From positions 1 to 64,000 of the forward strand of contig JANQHE010000009.1 of assembly GCA_028282785.1 (NCBI GenBank): DNA of 64,000 nt, given 5' to 3'. This document shows, in pieces, positions 1 through 7,925 of the stretch (position 1 is the stretch's first letter; every line of letters starts with the position of its first letter). The notes beneath the pieces were generated by a model that saw only the letters and a program-made list of their open reading frames with translations, ran no database searches and was not told the origin of the DNA. The translations under genes and the position numbers were made by a program. The DNA comes from Bacteroidales bacterium. Its GTDB lineage: Bacteria; Bacteroidota; Bacteroidia; Bacteroidales; UBA12077.

Positions 1-282
1 GTGGAAACGTAAACCTCCTTTGTAAGGGCCAATAGCATTGTTAAACTGAACCCGGTAACCTAAGTTTACATTTACTTTTCCATCATCACCTACCCAAGGT
101 ACCTTAAATGTCAATACACGATCCGGTTCAATGATTCTTTCTATGATCCCCGCTGCTTCGAATTGAGGATTTTGATTGTAAATATCCTCGATTGATTCCA
201 AAACTTCTCTTACTGCTTGAAGATATTCAGATTCTCCCGGATGTTTTTGCTCCAATTGAAGCATTAATTTATCTACATTCAT
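1..282 (-). CDS. gdhA: Glutamate dehydrogenase, N-terminal part (partial)
   Basis: The N-terminal 94 residues of a hexameric, NADP-type glutamate dehydrogenase, which interconverts 2-oxoglutarate plus ammonia and glutamate. The reading frame runs off the left edge of the window. The segment carries the family pattern ERIVEPDRVLTFKVPWVGDD followed by YRVQFNNAIGPYKGGLRFH, the start of the substrate-binding site; this closely parallels E. coli GdhA. The start ATG is followed by NVDKLMLQLEQKHPGESEYL, the usual N-terminal helix. Coenzyme preference cannot be read from this part. A promoter-like pair of boxes lies about 55 bp upstream. Confidence 0.93.
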   Translation of the reverse strand, partial: MNVDKLMLQLEQKHPGESEYLQAVREVLESIEDIYNQNPQFEAAGIIERIIEPDRVLTFKVPWVGDDGKVNVNLGYRVQFNNAIGPYKGGLRFH

Positions 283-336
283 TTTTATATAATTTAATGA
301 TAAATACTAGAAATATTACTCGTTAAAAATGTTCGG

Positions 337-368
337 CAAATGTATATTTTAATATTTAATTTATGCAA
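337..368 (-). promoter_or_regulatory. Bacteroidota-type promoter for gdhA
   Basis: On the minus strand TACATTTG matches the -7 consensus TAnnTTTG exactly, and a TTG lies 21 bp upstream, in the range expected for the -33 box. The site is about 55 bp before the gdhA start. The assignment is inference from consensus and position. Confidence 0.5.
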
Positions 369-484
369 GAAAATTATCACCAGAAAATATGATATTAAAC
401 ACATTTTAAAAACAAGTTTAACTACATTTTTTTGAAACTAAATTTCCGGTCATTTAACATAATATTAAATCTAAGATACAACTC

Positions 485-946
485 TCAAACAAACTGATTA
501 AGAGATTGTTTAAGCATTAATTTATGCTTTTGAGAGAGGGCGCTTAAACTGATCGGCGGGTAATTAGCAACACCTTTTTTAGTTTTAATACTTAAAATGA
601 GATTTTCCTTATATCCAAAAAAGGATTTTTCAAACTTAAAACCTGCAAAATCGCGTTTACTTATTTTAATAGCTTTTTTATTATTGTCAAGTGGACGCAA
701 TGACACAAACCTGAACATTAAAGATTCCTGATCATCTCTAAATGAAAAATAACTGAAATTAATATGATAGGAAATGATATTATAAATTATGTATATAACA
801 CTAATTGAAATAGCCAAAATTACCTTTTGATTTTCTTCAAAAAAACCAGAGAAAAAAAATATTATCATTAATGTAACATAAACTAAAATAAGAATATATC
901 TCCTCTTATTTAATTTCAGAATAATATCTCGGTTATCAAAAATCAT
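485..946 (-). CDS. Small membrane protein of unknown function
   Basis: A 153-residue protein I do not recognise. Two hydrophobic segments are clear at about residues 16-38 (YILILVYVTLMIIFFFSGFF) and 42-62 (ILAISISVIYIIYNI), followed by a soluble C-terminal part of about 80 residues with alternating charged and hydrophobic residues. This layout resembles small membrane proteins with a cytosolic PH-like domain, but no motif proves it. The gene is alone between gdhA and the oppositely oriented aroB, with about 125 bp to the aroB start. Confidence 0.6.
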   Translation of the reverse strand: MIFDNRDIILKLNKRRYILILVYVTLMIIFFFSGFFEENQKVILAISISVIYIIYNIISYHINFSYFSFRDDQESLMFRFVSLRPLDNNKKAIKISKRDFAGFKFEKSFFGYKENLILSIKTKKGVANYPPISLSALSQKHKLMLKQSLNQFV

Positions 947-1014
947 GATTGAATCTTAATAGACTATAAAGATAATTAACTTTCTCTGCTATACATAATT
1001 ATTTTTATAATGTG

Positions 1015-1047
1015 TTTAATTCGTAAAACTGTAGTAATTTTACTTTG
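1015..1047 (+). promoter_or_regulatory. Possible promoter for aroB-aroA
   Basis: TTACTTTG (one mismatch to TAnnTTTG) is preceded by TTTA with 21 bp between them, the same spacing as at the gdhA and aspartokinase promoters in this window. The predicted transcript would start roughly 20 bp before the aroB ATG. Support is consensus only. Confidence 0.4.
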
Positions 1048-1073
1048 TACTTTTGGCCTTAAATAACCGTTAA

Positions 1074-2138
1074 ATGTTAATAGAAACCCAATTTTCGAAC
1101 ATATACATTTCTACTGATATTCAAGCTATTTTAAGTAAAATTTTAAATGAATACCGGAAGAAGAAATTATTTGTAATAGTTGATGAGAACACTAAAAATC
1201 AATGCCTTACACGAATTGAATCAATTATAGATTACACAAATTATATTTTAGTTGAAATTGAAAGTGGGGAACAAAATAAAAGTATAAAGACTTTAGAAAA
1301 AGTTTGGCAAGTATTTACTCAAAATGGAGCTGACAGAAATTCATTATTAATTAATCTTGGTGGAGGAATAATTGGAGATTTAGGAGGATTTGCAGCTTCA
1401 ACCTTTAAACGGGGAATGGATTTTATAAATATCCCAACCACCTTATTATCACAAGTAGATGCTTCTGTTGGCGGTAAAACGGGAATAAACTTTTTAGGGT
1501 TGAAAAATGAAATAGGAGTTTTTAATCATCCTAAACATGTTATTATTGATAGCTCGTTTATTAAGACTCTGGACAAACAAAATATTCTTTCCGGATGGGC
1601 GGAGATGTTAAAACACACCTTAATTTCTGATGAAAAAGATTGGAAAAAATTAATTGTCCATGATATAAAACAAATCGGCTTTAAAGAACTAAATAAACTG
1701 ATTGCAAGATCAATAAGTATTAAGAATTATTTTGTTGAAGAAGACCCCCGGGAAAAAGGAATTCGTAAAGCCTTGAATTTCGGACACACTTTTGGGCATG
1801 CATTTGAGAGTTTATTTATGAATTCTTCAGACGAAATTTTACATGGAGAAGCTGTTGCGCATGGAATGATTTGTGAGGTTTATCTTTCTAATAAAATTTG
1901 CGGTTTTTCCGAAGATAAAATGAACCAGGTTGTTAGATACTTACTTCATATCTACCCAAAGCTGAATATTTCCGAACTTGATTTTGAGAAGTTATTTGAT
2001 TTGACCAGGCACGATAAGAAAAATGAAGGCGTTAATATCAATTTTACTTTACTTGAAGATTTCGGAAAAATAAAAATCAATACAAATTGTACAAAAGAAG
2101 ATATTTTTGAAACTTTAAACTGGTATACAACTCTCTAA
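1074..2138 (+). CDS. aroB: 3-dehydroquinate synthase
   Basis: Second enzyme of the shikimate pathway: converts DAHP to 3-dehydroquinate, using NAD and a divalent metal in the cytoplasm. The 354-residue length is normal. Visible motifs are the glycine-rich nucleotide loop GGGIIGDLGGFAAS near residue 97, DASVGGKTGIN near 130, and the metal and substrate histidines in NFGHTFGHAFE (about 233-243) and HGEAVAHGM (about 256). Its stop codon is one base before the aroA start, so the two genes are almost certainly co-transcribed and probably translationally coupled. No other shikimate genes are in the window. Confidence 0.96.
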   Translation: MLIETQFSNIYISTDIQAILSKILNEYRKKKLFVIVDENTKNQCLTRIESIIDYTNYILVEIESGEQNKSIKTLEKVWQVFTQNGADRNSLLINLGGGIIGDLGGFAASTFKRGMDFINIPTTLLSQVDASVGGKTGINFLGLKNEIGVFNHPKHVIIDSSFIKTLDKQNILSGWAEMLKHTLISDEKDWKKLIVHDIKQIGFKELNKLIARSISIKNYFVEEDPREKGIRKALNFGHTFGHAFESLFMNSSDEILHGEAVAHGMICEVYLSNKICGFSEDKMNQVVRYLLHIYPKLNISELDFEKLFDLTRHDKKNEGVNINFTLLEDFGKIKINTNCTKEDIFETLNWYTTL

Positions 2139-2139
2139 T

Positions 2140-3372
2140 ATGAAAGTAAACATCGTTGCGCCATCAGAAGAAATAAAAAGTTTTATGCCCTTACCGGCTT
2201 CCAAAAGTATAGCAAACCGTGTACTTATAATTAGGGCTCTTTGTAATGAAAGATTTAAAGTAAAAAACCTTTCGGAAGGTAATGATACCAAAGTTTTGAA
2301 TGCATCACTTATTGATATATCAAAGGATATATTCGATATTGGAGCAGCCGGAACTGCAATGCGTTTTTTAACTTCATTTTTCTCAGTAACACCAGGTGAA
2401 AGAATTTTGACCGGAAGTGAACGTATGAAGCAGCGCCCAATTAATGAGTTGGTAAACATTTTGCGTGAATTAGGCGCTAAAATTGAATATTTAGAAAAGG
2501 AAGGTTACCCTCCATTAAAAATCGAAGGGCAAAACCTGAATTCCAAATCGGTAAAAATAAAAGGAAACATTAGTAGCCAATATATCAGTGCTTTATTAAT
2601 GATTGCACCTTACCTGAACAAGGATTTTATATTAGAAATTGAAGATAAAATCTTATCAAAAGATTACATCTGGATGACTATCAAATTAATGCAAGAATTT
2701 GGAATTGAAGTTAAATGGGAAGGCAACATTATTTATGTTAAAAAGGGAGAGTACCAACCAAAAGAATTAATTGTTGAAGGTGATTGGTCATCTGCTTCTT
2801 ACTGGTATGAGATTATTTCATTGTCAGAAAATTCAATGATAGAGCTTACAGGTTTAAAGAAAAACAGTTTACAGGGGGATTCTGTTCTGACAGAATTATT
2901 CAAACCGTTAGGAGTTGATTCTGCATTTACTAATTTTGGAATTCGAATTAAAAATATTCCAACTACCTGTAAATATTTCGAGTATGATTTTACCGATTGC
3001 CCTGACTTAGCACAAACTATTGCTGTTACTTTGGTTGCTAAAAATATTCCATTCAAGTTAACAGGATTAGATAATCTTTCGATCAAAGAAACCGACCGAA
3101 TTAAAGCCCTGGTTGTCGAATTTGAAAAATTAGGGATATACTTCGAATCAACTTTAACAACAATTAGCTGGGAAGGAAATGAATCAATAAAAATCCCGGA
3201 AAACCATTTTGTTGAAACTTATGACGACCACCGAATGGCTTTAGCTTTTGCTCCATTATCAATAGTTACAAAAAATCTGGTAATTAAAGACCCAGATGTT
3301 GTTGCAAAAAGCTATCCTAATTACTGGAAAAATTTGGAGGAAATTGGATTTGATATTAGTAACTTAAGGTAA
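2140..3372 (+). CDS. aroA: 3-phosphoshikimate 1-carboxyvinyltransferase (EPSP synthase)
   Basis: Joins shikimate-3-phosphate and phosphoenolpyruvate to EPSP, the sixth step of the shikimate pathway. The protein has 410 residues, slightly short of the roughly 430 of many family members. Key segments are PASKSIANR (Lys22 and Arg27 bind substrate), GAAGTAMRFLT near 69-79, SERMKQRPI near 92-100, KETDRIKAL near 314 and YDDHRMALAFAP near 363-374. It follows aroB by one base. A stem-loop repeat begins 4 bp after its stop and may end the transcript. Confidence 0.95.
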   Translation: MKVNIVAPSEEIKSFMPLPASKSIANRVLIIRALCNERFKVKNLSEGNDTKVLNASLIDISKDIFDIGAAGTAMRFLTSFFSVTPGERILTGSERMKQRPINELVNILRELGAKIEYLEKEGYPPLKIEGQNLNSKSVKIKGNISSQYISALLMIAPYLNKDFILEIEDKILSKDYIWMTIKLMQEFGIEVKWEGNIIYVKKGEYQPKELIVEGDWSSASYWYEIISLSENSMIELTGLKKNSLQGDSVLTELFKPLGVDSAFTNFGIRIKNIPTTCKYFEYDFTDCPDLAQTIAVTLVAKNIPFKLTGLDNLSIKETDRIKALVVEFEKLGIYFESTLTTISWEGNESIKIPENHFVETYDDHRMALAFAPLSIVTKNLVIKDPDVVAKSYPNYWKNLEEIGFDISNLR

Positions 3373-3375
3373 TAC

Positions 3376-3401
3376 GGTGATTTCGACTTCGCTCAATCAC
3401 C
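3376..3401. repeat. REP-like hairpin, GGTGATT stem with TCGACTTCGCTC loop
   Basis: A perfect 7-bp stem (GGTGATT/AATCACC) encloses the 12-nt loop TCGACTTCGCTC. It lies 4 bp after the aroA stop and is followed by TGTTTTATG, so it may act as a terminator. The same loop, inverted and with a different stem, recurs about 130 bp downstream at the end of the GIY-YIG gene. Confidence 0.75.
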
Positions 3402-3486
3402 TGTTTTATGTTACTTATTACTTCAAGTAGATACTGAGTCAACAGAGTTTATTACTTTGCGAAGCTAAAGGTAACGGCAGGAAAAT

Positions 3487-3840
3487 TCAAGCTACATACT
3501 TTTTTACGACTTTTGGGGGGCTGAGCGAAGTCGAAGTCCCTTTTTTATAATGACTATCATTCTTACATTCCGCTAATTCCTTCAATCTATTAATATCACC
3601 ACTAATAAGTGCTTCTTTCTTCTTCCTACTCCAACCTTGTACTTGTTTTTCTCTATAAAAAGCTTCGTCAATCCTTTGAAATTCTTCAACATAGATGAGT
3701 TCTACGGGTAACCTTTTCTTTGTATGGTTCGCTCCTTCACCGGCTTGATGTTGTGCTAAACGAAGCTCGATATCTTTTGTACTACCTGTATAATAACTTC
3801 CATCAGCACATCTTAATATGTACATAAAACCTCTGCTCAT
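3487..3840 (-). CDS. GIY-YIG family nuclease, small single-domain type
   Basis: A 117-residue protein of the GIY-YIG (UvrC N-terminal/YhbQ-like) family. The fold motifs are MYILRCADGSYYTGSTKD near residues 6-23 (the Y...YTG variant of GIY-YIG), a conserved Arg in ELRLAQHQAGEG, and the Glu-containing LIYVEEF followed by AFYREKQVQGWSRKKKEALI. Members presumably cut DNA, but the natural role of these small forms is unknown. The last ~20 residues (GTSTSLSPPKVVKKYVA) fall outside the domain and are encoded across a REP-like hairpin repeat, so the gene's 3' end appears to have been rebuilt by the repeat. It is oriented convergent to aroA. Confidence 0.85.
   Translation of the reverse strand: MSRGFMYILRCADGSYYTGSTKDIELRLAQHQAGEGANHTKKRLPVELIYVEEFQRIDEAFYREKQVQGWSRKKKEALISGDINRLKELAECKNDSHYKKGTSTSLSPPKVVKKYVA
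3517..3540. repeat. REP-like hairpin inside the 3' end of the GIY-YIG gene
   Basis: GGGGCT and AGTCCC pair, with one mismatch, around the loop GAGCGAAGTCGA, the exact reverse complement of the loop in the hairpin after aroA. The stems of the two copies differ but each remains self-complementary. The copy encodes GTSTSLSPP of the nuclease. Confidence 0.7.
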
Positions 3841-3853
3841 CTTTCACTCATTT

Positions 3854-4990
3854 CTATGTAAAGAAGGTTTTGATTCTTTTTACCCCCTCTTTAACTTCTT
3901 TTTTTTCTCGAGCGATATTTAATCGAATGAAATTCTTTGCATTTTCTGAGAAATGCTCGCCAGGGATTACTGCTACCTTTTGTTCATCATATAAATCAAT
4001 TGTAAACTTAAAACCATTCATAAATTTTTCAGGCAATTGCGCCCATACAAAATAGCCGCCTTTCGTCTCCGGAATCTTAAATCCCAGGTTCTTTAATTCA
4101 TTTGCTAAAAGACTAAATGAATAACTCAATTTATTTCTTAAACCTGAAATGTATTCATTTCCAAAATCATACTGTTTCAAGTATTCAACAATTGCTTGCT
4201 GTAATATAGATGGAGCACATAATCCGGTATAATCATGAATGGACTTTATTTTTTCCATGTGATCCTGATGAGCAATCATGTATCCAATTCGCCATCCGGT
4301 AATAGAAAATAACTTTGAAAAACTATTTGTATAAAATAAATATGGGTTAAACTGATCTAAAGGAATATAGGGTGCTTCTTCAAAATAAAGTTCCCGGTAA
4401 ACTGCATCAAGTACAATATAAACTTTAAGTTTCTTGCTTAATTGAATTAATGATAGCATTTCATCTTTCAGCCATATCTTTCCAAAAGGATTTCCGGGAG
4501 ATCCAAGAAAAATAACTTTTACATTTCCTTCTTTACACGTACTTTCCAATTTCTTAAAATCAATGGATGAATCTTTATTAAATGAAAATGAGATAAAGTC
4601 AGTATTAAAAATTCCGGGCAAATACTTATAACTCTCATAAACCGGATCAAAAGCTAAAGCTGCAAATGGCTTAGGAATAATTTTATTAAAATAAATATAC
4701 AAAAGTGATAAAGCTTCTGTTCCACCTTGTGTTACTAAAAAGTCTTCTTTACTAAAATTATATTCTTTTTGATATTTTTTCACCAATACATCAAGTAGCT
4801 CATTATTACCATTTCCAGGTGCGTACTGGTGAATTTTATGGTTAGAAATTTCGCTTAAAATATTAGTAAGTTCTTTCGGAGGATCAAATCCGGGAATGCC
4901 TTGTGCTAAATTAATACCGCCTTGTGATTTTACTTTATTGCTCATAAAACTGATGTATGAGCCGGTTGGTTTTTGATATTTATTTTGCAT
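3854..4990 (-). CDS. Class I/II aminotransferase, methionine aminotransferase-like
   Basis: A PLP-dependent fold-type I aminotransferase. Family marks are INLAQGIPGFDPPKEL near the start, QYAPGNGNNELLD, GSPGNPFGKIW, the Asp/Tyr pair in VLDAVYRELYF, the PLP lysine in SFSKLFSITGWRIGY (about residue 226) and the C-terminal arginine region NFIRLNIA. Overall it resembles YbdL/kynurenine aminotransferase-like enzymes that use methionine and aromatic amino acids; exact substrate is not provable from sequence. I chose the ATG giving MQNKYQKPTG; an ATG 30 bp upstream would lengthen the overlap with the cation transporter gene. Even so, the two genes overlap by 11 bp, suggesting translational coupling. 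Confidence 0.85.
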   Translation of the reverse strand: MQNKYQKPTGSYISFMSNKVKSQGGINLAQGIPGFDPPKELTNILSEISNHKIHQYAPGNGNNELLDVLVKKYQKEYNFSKEDFLVTQGGTEALSLLYIYFNKIIPKPFAALAFDPVYESYKYLPGIFNTDFISFSFNKDSSIDFKKLESTCKEGNVKVIFLGSPGNPFGKIWLKDEMLSLIQLSKKLKVYIVLDAVYRELYFEEAPYIPLDQFNPYLFYTNSFSKLFSITGWRIGYMIAHQDHMEKIKSIHDYTGLCAPSILQQAIVEYLKQYDFGNEYISGLRNKLSYSFSLLANELKNLGFKIPETKGGYFVWAQLPEKFMNGFKFTIDLYDEQKVAVIPGEHFSENAKNFIRLNIAREKKEVKEGVKRIKTFFT

Positions 4991-5945
4991 TTCTTTTCTT
5001 TTTCTTTCCGCATTCATCATCTATATTTCGGCGAGATAAACCAAATTTTTCTTTTTCTACATTGCCTTTGGGCTCAACATGTATTAGTACATCATAAACA
5101 TTTTCAACTTTCTCCTTAATGTTATTCTCAACCCTTTTTGCCATTTGGTGGCCTTCTTCAATAGTTAAGGAACCATCCATTTCAATATCCAAACCAACCG
5201 TATACATATTTGAATGCTTTCTTATCCTAACTCTATGTGGATTTGCCGCTCCAACTTCTTCAACAGCATCAAATATTTCATAGTACAATTCCGGATTATC
5301 GGTACCATCCATCAATTCACGGCTTGTCTCCATAAAAATCTCAAAACCTGCTTTCATAATCCAAATACTTACCGCCATTGCAGTTATTAAATCCAAAACA
5401 GACAAGTGAAAAACATGAGTAAATATTAATCCGGTTAAAACAGATCCTGAAATTAGTATATCATTCCTCATGTTTTTAGCATTAGCTATTAGCATATTAC
5501 TTTCAATTTTTCTCCCGATCCTGAATTGATATAATGCTAATCCCGATTTTGACAGGATTGAAAACACAGTGACATAAATAGCTAATAATGTTGGAATCTC
5601 ATGTGACTCATTTTTTAATAACCTTAATAATGTTGAAAGAAATAGTTGTGCCCCTGCAAAAAAGATTACAAAACTAAGTGCTTTTGTTGCCACAGCCTCG
5701 GCACGGCTATAACCATACGGGTATTTAAAATTAGGAGGTTTATTCATTATCCTGGCAGCAACCAACGTAATCATATAAGTCAGAATATCAGTTGCCGTAT
5801 CGATTCCATCTCCGACAACTGCTAAACTTCCGGAAATAAAGCCTACAACGATTTTTGCAACTGCTAATACGGTATTGCCAATTATACCTACCCAGGAAGC
5901 CTTTTTAATAAATTGATTTCGTTGTTTTGGATCAAATGAAGACAT
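4980..5945 (-). CDS. Cation diffusion facilitator family transporter
   Basis: A 321-residue inner-membrane metal/proton antiporter of the CDF family, exporting ions such as Zn2+ or Fe2+. The transmembrane part contains GDGIDTATDILTY (first metal site, on TM2) and the related ITAMAVSIWIMKAG region (TM5). A cytoplasmic ferredoxin-like domain follows (residues about 210-300) with HRVRIRKHSNMYTVGLDIEMDG and the TIEEGHQMAKRVE helix. The TM2 motif reads GDGID rather than the common HxxxD, so metal preference is uncertain. It ends in a lysine-rich tail that overlaps the downstream aminotransferase start. Confidence 0.9.
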   Translation of the reverse strand: MSSFDPKQRNQFIKKASWVGIIGNTVLAVAKIVVGFISGSLAVVGDGIDTATDILTYMITLVAARIMNKPPNFKYPYGYSRAEAVATKALSFVIFFAGAQLFLSTLLRLLKNESHEIPTLLAIYVTVFSILSKSGLALYQFRIGRKIESNMLIANAKNMRNDILISGSVLTGLIFTHVFHLSVLDLITAMAVSIWIMKAGFEIFMETSRELMDGTDNPELYYEIFDAVEEVGAANPHRVRIRKHSNMYTVGLDIEMDGSLTIEEGHQMAKRVENNIKEKVENVYDVLIHVEPKGNVEKEKFGLSRRNIDDECGKKKKRNAK

Positions 5946-5983
5946 ATAACAAAATTAGGATAAAAATTTCGCCTTAACAATTA

Positions 5984-6013
5984 TATAAAAAGATTCCGGC
6001 TCGCTGGCCGGAA
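5984..6013 (-). terminator. Stem-loop terminator after lepA, built from a repeat
   Basis: Read on the minus strand, TTCCGGC and GCCGGAA form a perfect 7-bp stem with a 6-nt loop, followed by TCTTTTTATAT. It sits about 13 bp after the lepA stop. The GGAATGACA flank resembles a common Bacteroidota intergenic repeat, so a repeat may have taken the terminator role. Confidence 0.65.
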
Positions 6014-6025
6014 TGACAATATTGC

Positions 6026-7813
6026 TTAATCTAATTTTAGAACTGCAAGGAATGCTTGCTGTGGAACTTCGACATTTCCAACCTGGCGCATTCGTTTTTT
6101 CCCCTTCTTCTGCTTTTCCAAAAGTTTTCGCTTACGTGTGATATCACCACCATAACATTTTGCAGTTACATCTTTACGTACGGCTTTTACAGTTTCGCGG
6201 GCAATTATTTTAGCTCCAATAGCTGCCTGAATAGCAATATCAAATTGTTGGCGAGGTATCAGTTCTTTCAACTTCTCGCACATTCTACGTCCAAAGTTGT
6301 AAGCATTATCTCTATGAATCAAAGTTGATAAAGCATCTACCATCTCACCATTCAATAATATATCTAACCTTGCAAGGTTAGCTTTCTCATATCCTGTTTG
6401 GTGGTAATCGAACGAAGCATAACCTCGCGATATACTTTTTAATTTATCGTAAAAATCAAATACGATTTCAGCAAGAGGCATTTCAAAAGAAACTTCAACT
6501 CGGTCGTTTGGCAAGTATATCTGATTTTTTAATTCACCTCGTTTTTCAATACATAATTTCATTACCTGCCCAACATACTCGGATTGTGAAATTATCTGTG
6601 CCCTGATATAAGGTTCCTCAATATAATCCAGTTCAGTAACAGAAGGCAATCCTGATGGATTATGTACATCTTTAACTTCACCTTTAGTAGTATATGCTTT
6701 ATATGAAACATTTGGAACGGTAGTAATAACATCCATATCGAATTCGCGGTCTAAACGCTCCTGAATAATTTCCATATGCAGCAATCCCAAGAAACCACAA
6801 CGGAACCCGAATCCTAAAGCTGCTGAAGATTCCGGTTCAAAAGTTAAGGAAGCATCATTTAACTGAAGCTTTTCCATCGATTCGCGCAAGTCCTCATAAT
6901 CATCAGCATCAACAGGGTAAATACCGGCAAATACCATTGGTTTTACATCTTCGAAACCAGCAATTGCCTCTTCACAAGGGTGCTCTTTGCTTGTAATAGT
7001 ATCTCCAACTTTTACTTCTTTTGCAGTTTTTATACCGGATATGATATAACCAACATCACCAGCCTTTAATTCTTTTCGTGGCTCTTGTTTATATTTTAAA
7101 ACCCCGATCTCATCTGCATCATATTCCTTTCCGGTAGCCATGAATTTAACCAATTCTCCTTTTCGAATGGTACCATTCTGAATTTTGAAGAAAGCCTCAA
7201 TTCCTCTGTATTGATTAAAAACAGAATCAAAAATCAGTGCTTGTAATGGTGCATTTGGGTCACCTTGAGGAGCCGGTACTTTATTTATAATTGCGGTTAG
7301 TATATCCTCAACACCAATTCCGGTTTTTCCGCTGGCAGCAATAATATCATCACGCTCACAACCTATTAATTCCTCAATCTGGTCCTTCACTTCTTCCGGC
7401 ATAGCAGCATCCAAATCCATTTTATTAAGCACCGGGATAATTTCCAAATCGTGCTCCATTGCTAAAAATACATTAGAAATCGTCTGAGCCTGAACTCCCT
7501 GTGTAGCATCAACAATAAGTAATGCTCCCTCACATGCCGCAATTGACCGCGATACTTCATAAGAAAAATCCACATGTCCGGGAGTATCAATCAGGTTTAA
7601 GATATAATCTTTCCCTTCATGCTTATAATTCATTTGTATTGCATGACTTTTAATAGTAATACCACGTTCCCTCTCCAAATCCATATCATCCAACAACTGG
7701 TCCTGGTAATCTCTTTCAGAAACCGAACCTGTTACCTGTAATAATCTATCTGCTAGCGTACTCTTCCCATGATCAATATGAGCAATGATGCAAAAATTTC
7801 TTATGTTATCCAT
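6026..7813 (-). CDS. lepA: Elongation factor 4 (ribosomal back-translocase LepA)
   Basis: A 595-residue translational GTPase that acts on ribosomes under stress and in initiation/biogenesis. GTPase motifs are [15 protein letters not shown] (G1, residues 11-25), the switch I region [21 protein letters not shown] (G3) and NKMDLD (G4). Domain II, the EF-G-like domains III and V and the LepA-specific C-terminal domain are present, the last with [20 protein letters not shown] and [19 protein letters not shown]. Length and order are typical. It is flanked by a terminator-like hairpin, so it is probably a single-gene unit. Confidence 0.97.
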   Translation of the reverse strand: MDNIRNFCIIAHIDHGKSTLADRLLQVTGSVSERDYQDQLLDDMDLERERGITIKSHAIQMNYKHEGKDYILNLIDTPGHVDFSYEVSRSIAACEGALLIVDATQGVQAQTISNVFLAMEHDLEIIPVLNKMDLDAAMPEEVKDQIEELIGCERDDIIAASGKTGIGVEDILTAIINKVPAPQGDPNAPLQALIFDSVFNQYRGIEAFFKIQNGTIRKGELVKFMATGKEYDADEIGVLKYKQEPRKELKAGDVGYIISGIKTAKEVKVGDTITSKEHPCEEAIAGFEDVKPMVFAGIYPVDADDYEDLRESMEKLQLNDASLTFEPESSAALGFGFRCGFLGLLHMEIIQERLDREFDMDVITTVPNVSYKAYTTKGEVKDVHNPSGLPSVTELDYIEEPYIRAQIISQSEYVGQVMKLCIEKRGELKNQIYLPNDRVEVSFEMPLAEIVFDFYDKLKSISRGYASFDYHQTGYEKANLARLDILLNGEMVDALSTLIHRDNAYNFGRRMCEKLKELIPRQQFDIAIQAAIGAKIIARETVKAVRKDVTAKCYGGDITRKRKLLEKQKKGKKRMRQVGNVEVPQQAFLAVLKLD

Positions 7814-7925
7814 AAAGGTATAATCTATTATCGTTCACTATTATACAAACCCGATTTATTATTTTTCGGAATTGCAAAGATATTGAATAATTACAAATAA
7901 TATATACGATTTCCGTATAAGAAAA

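Noticed and set aside
2115-2459. 114-codon minus-strand frame over aroA
   Set aside because: Antisense to conserved aroA motifs; no recognisable domain or signal.
3376-3540. Transposon ends formed by the two inverted TCGACTTCGCTC repeats
   Set aside because: Each copy folds on its own, the stems differ, and the space between has no transposase; REP-like hairpins explain them better.
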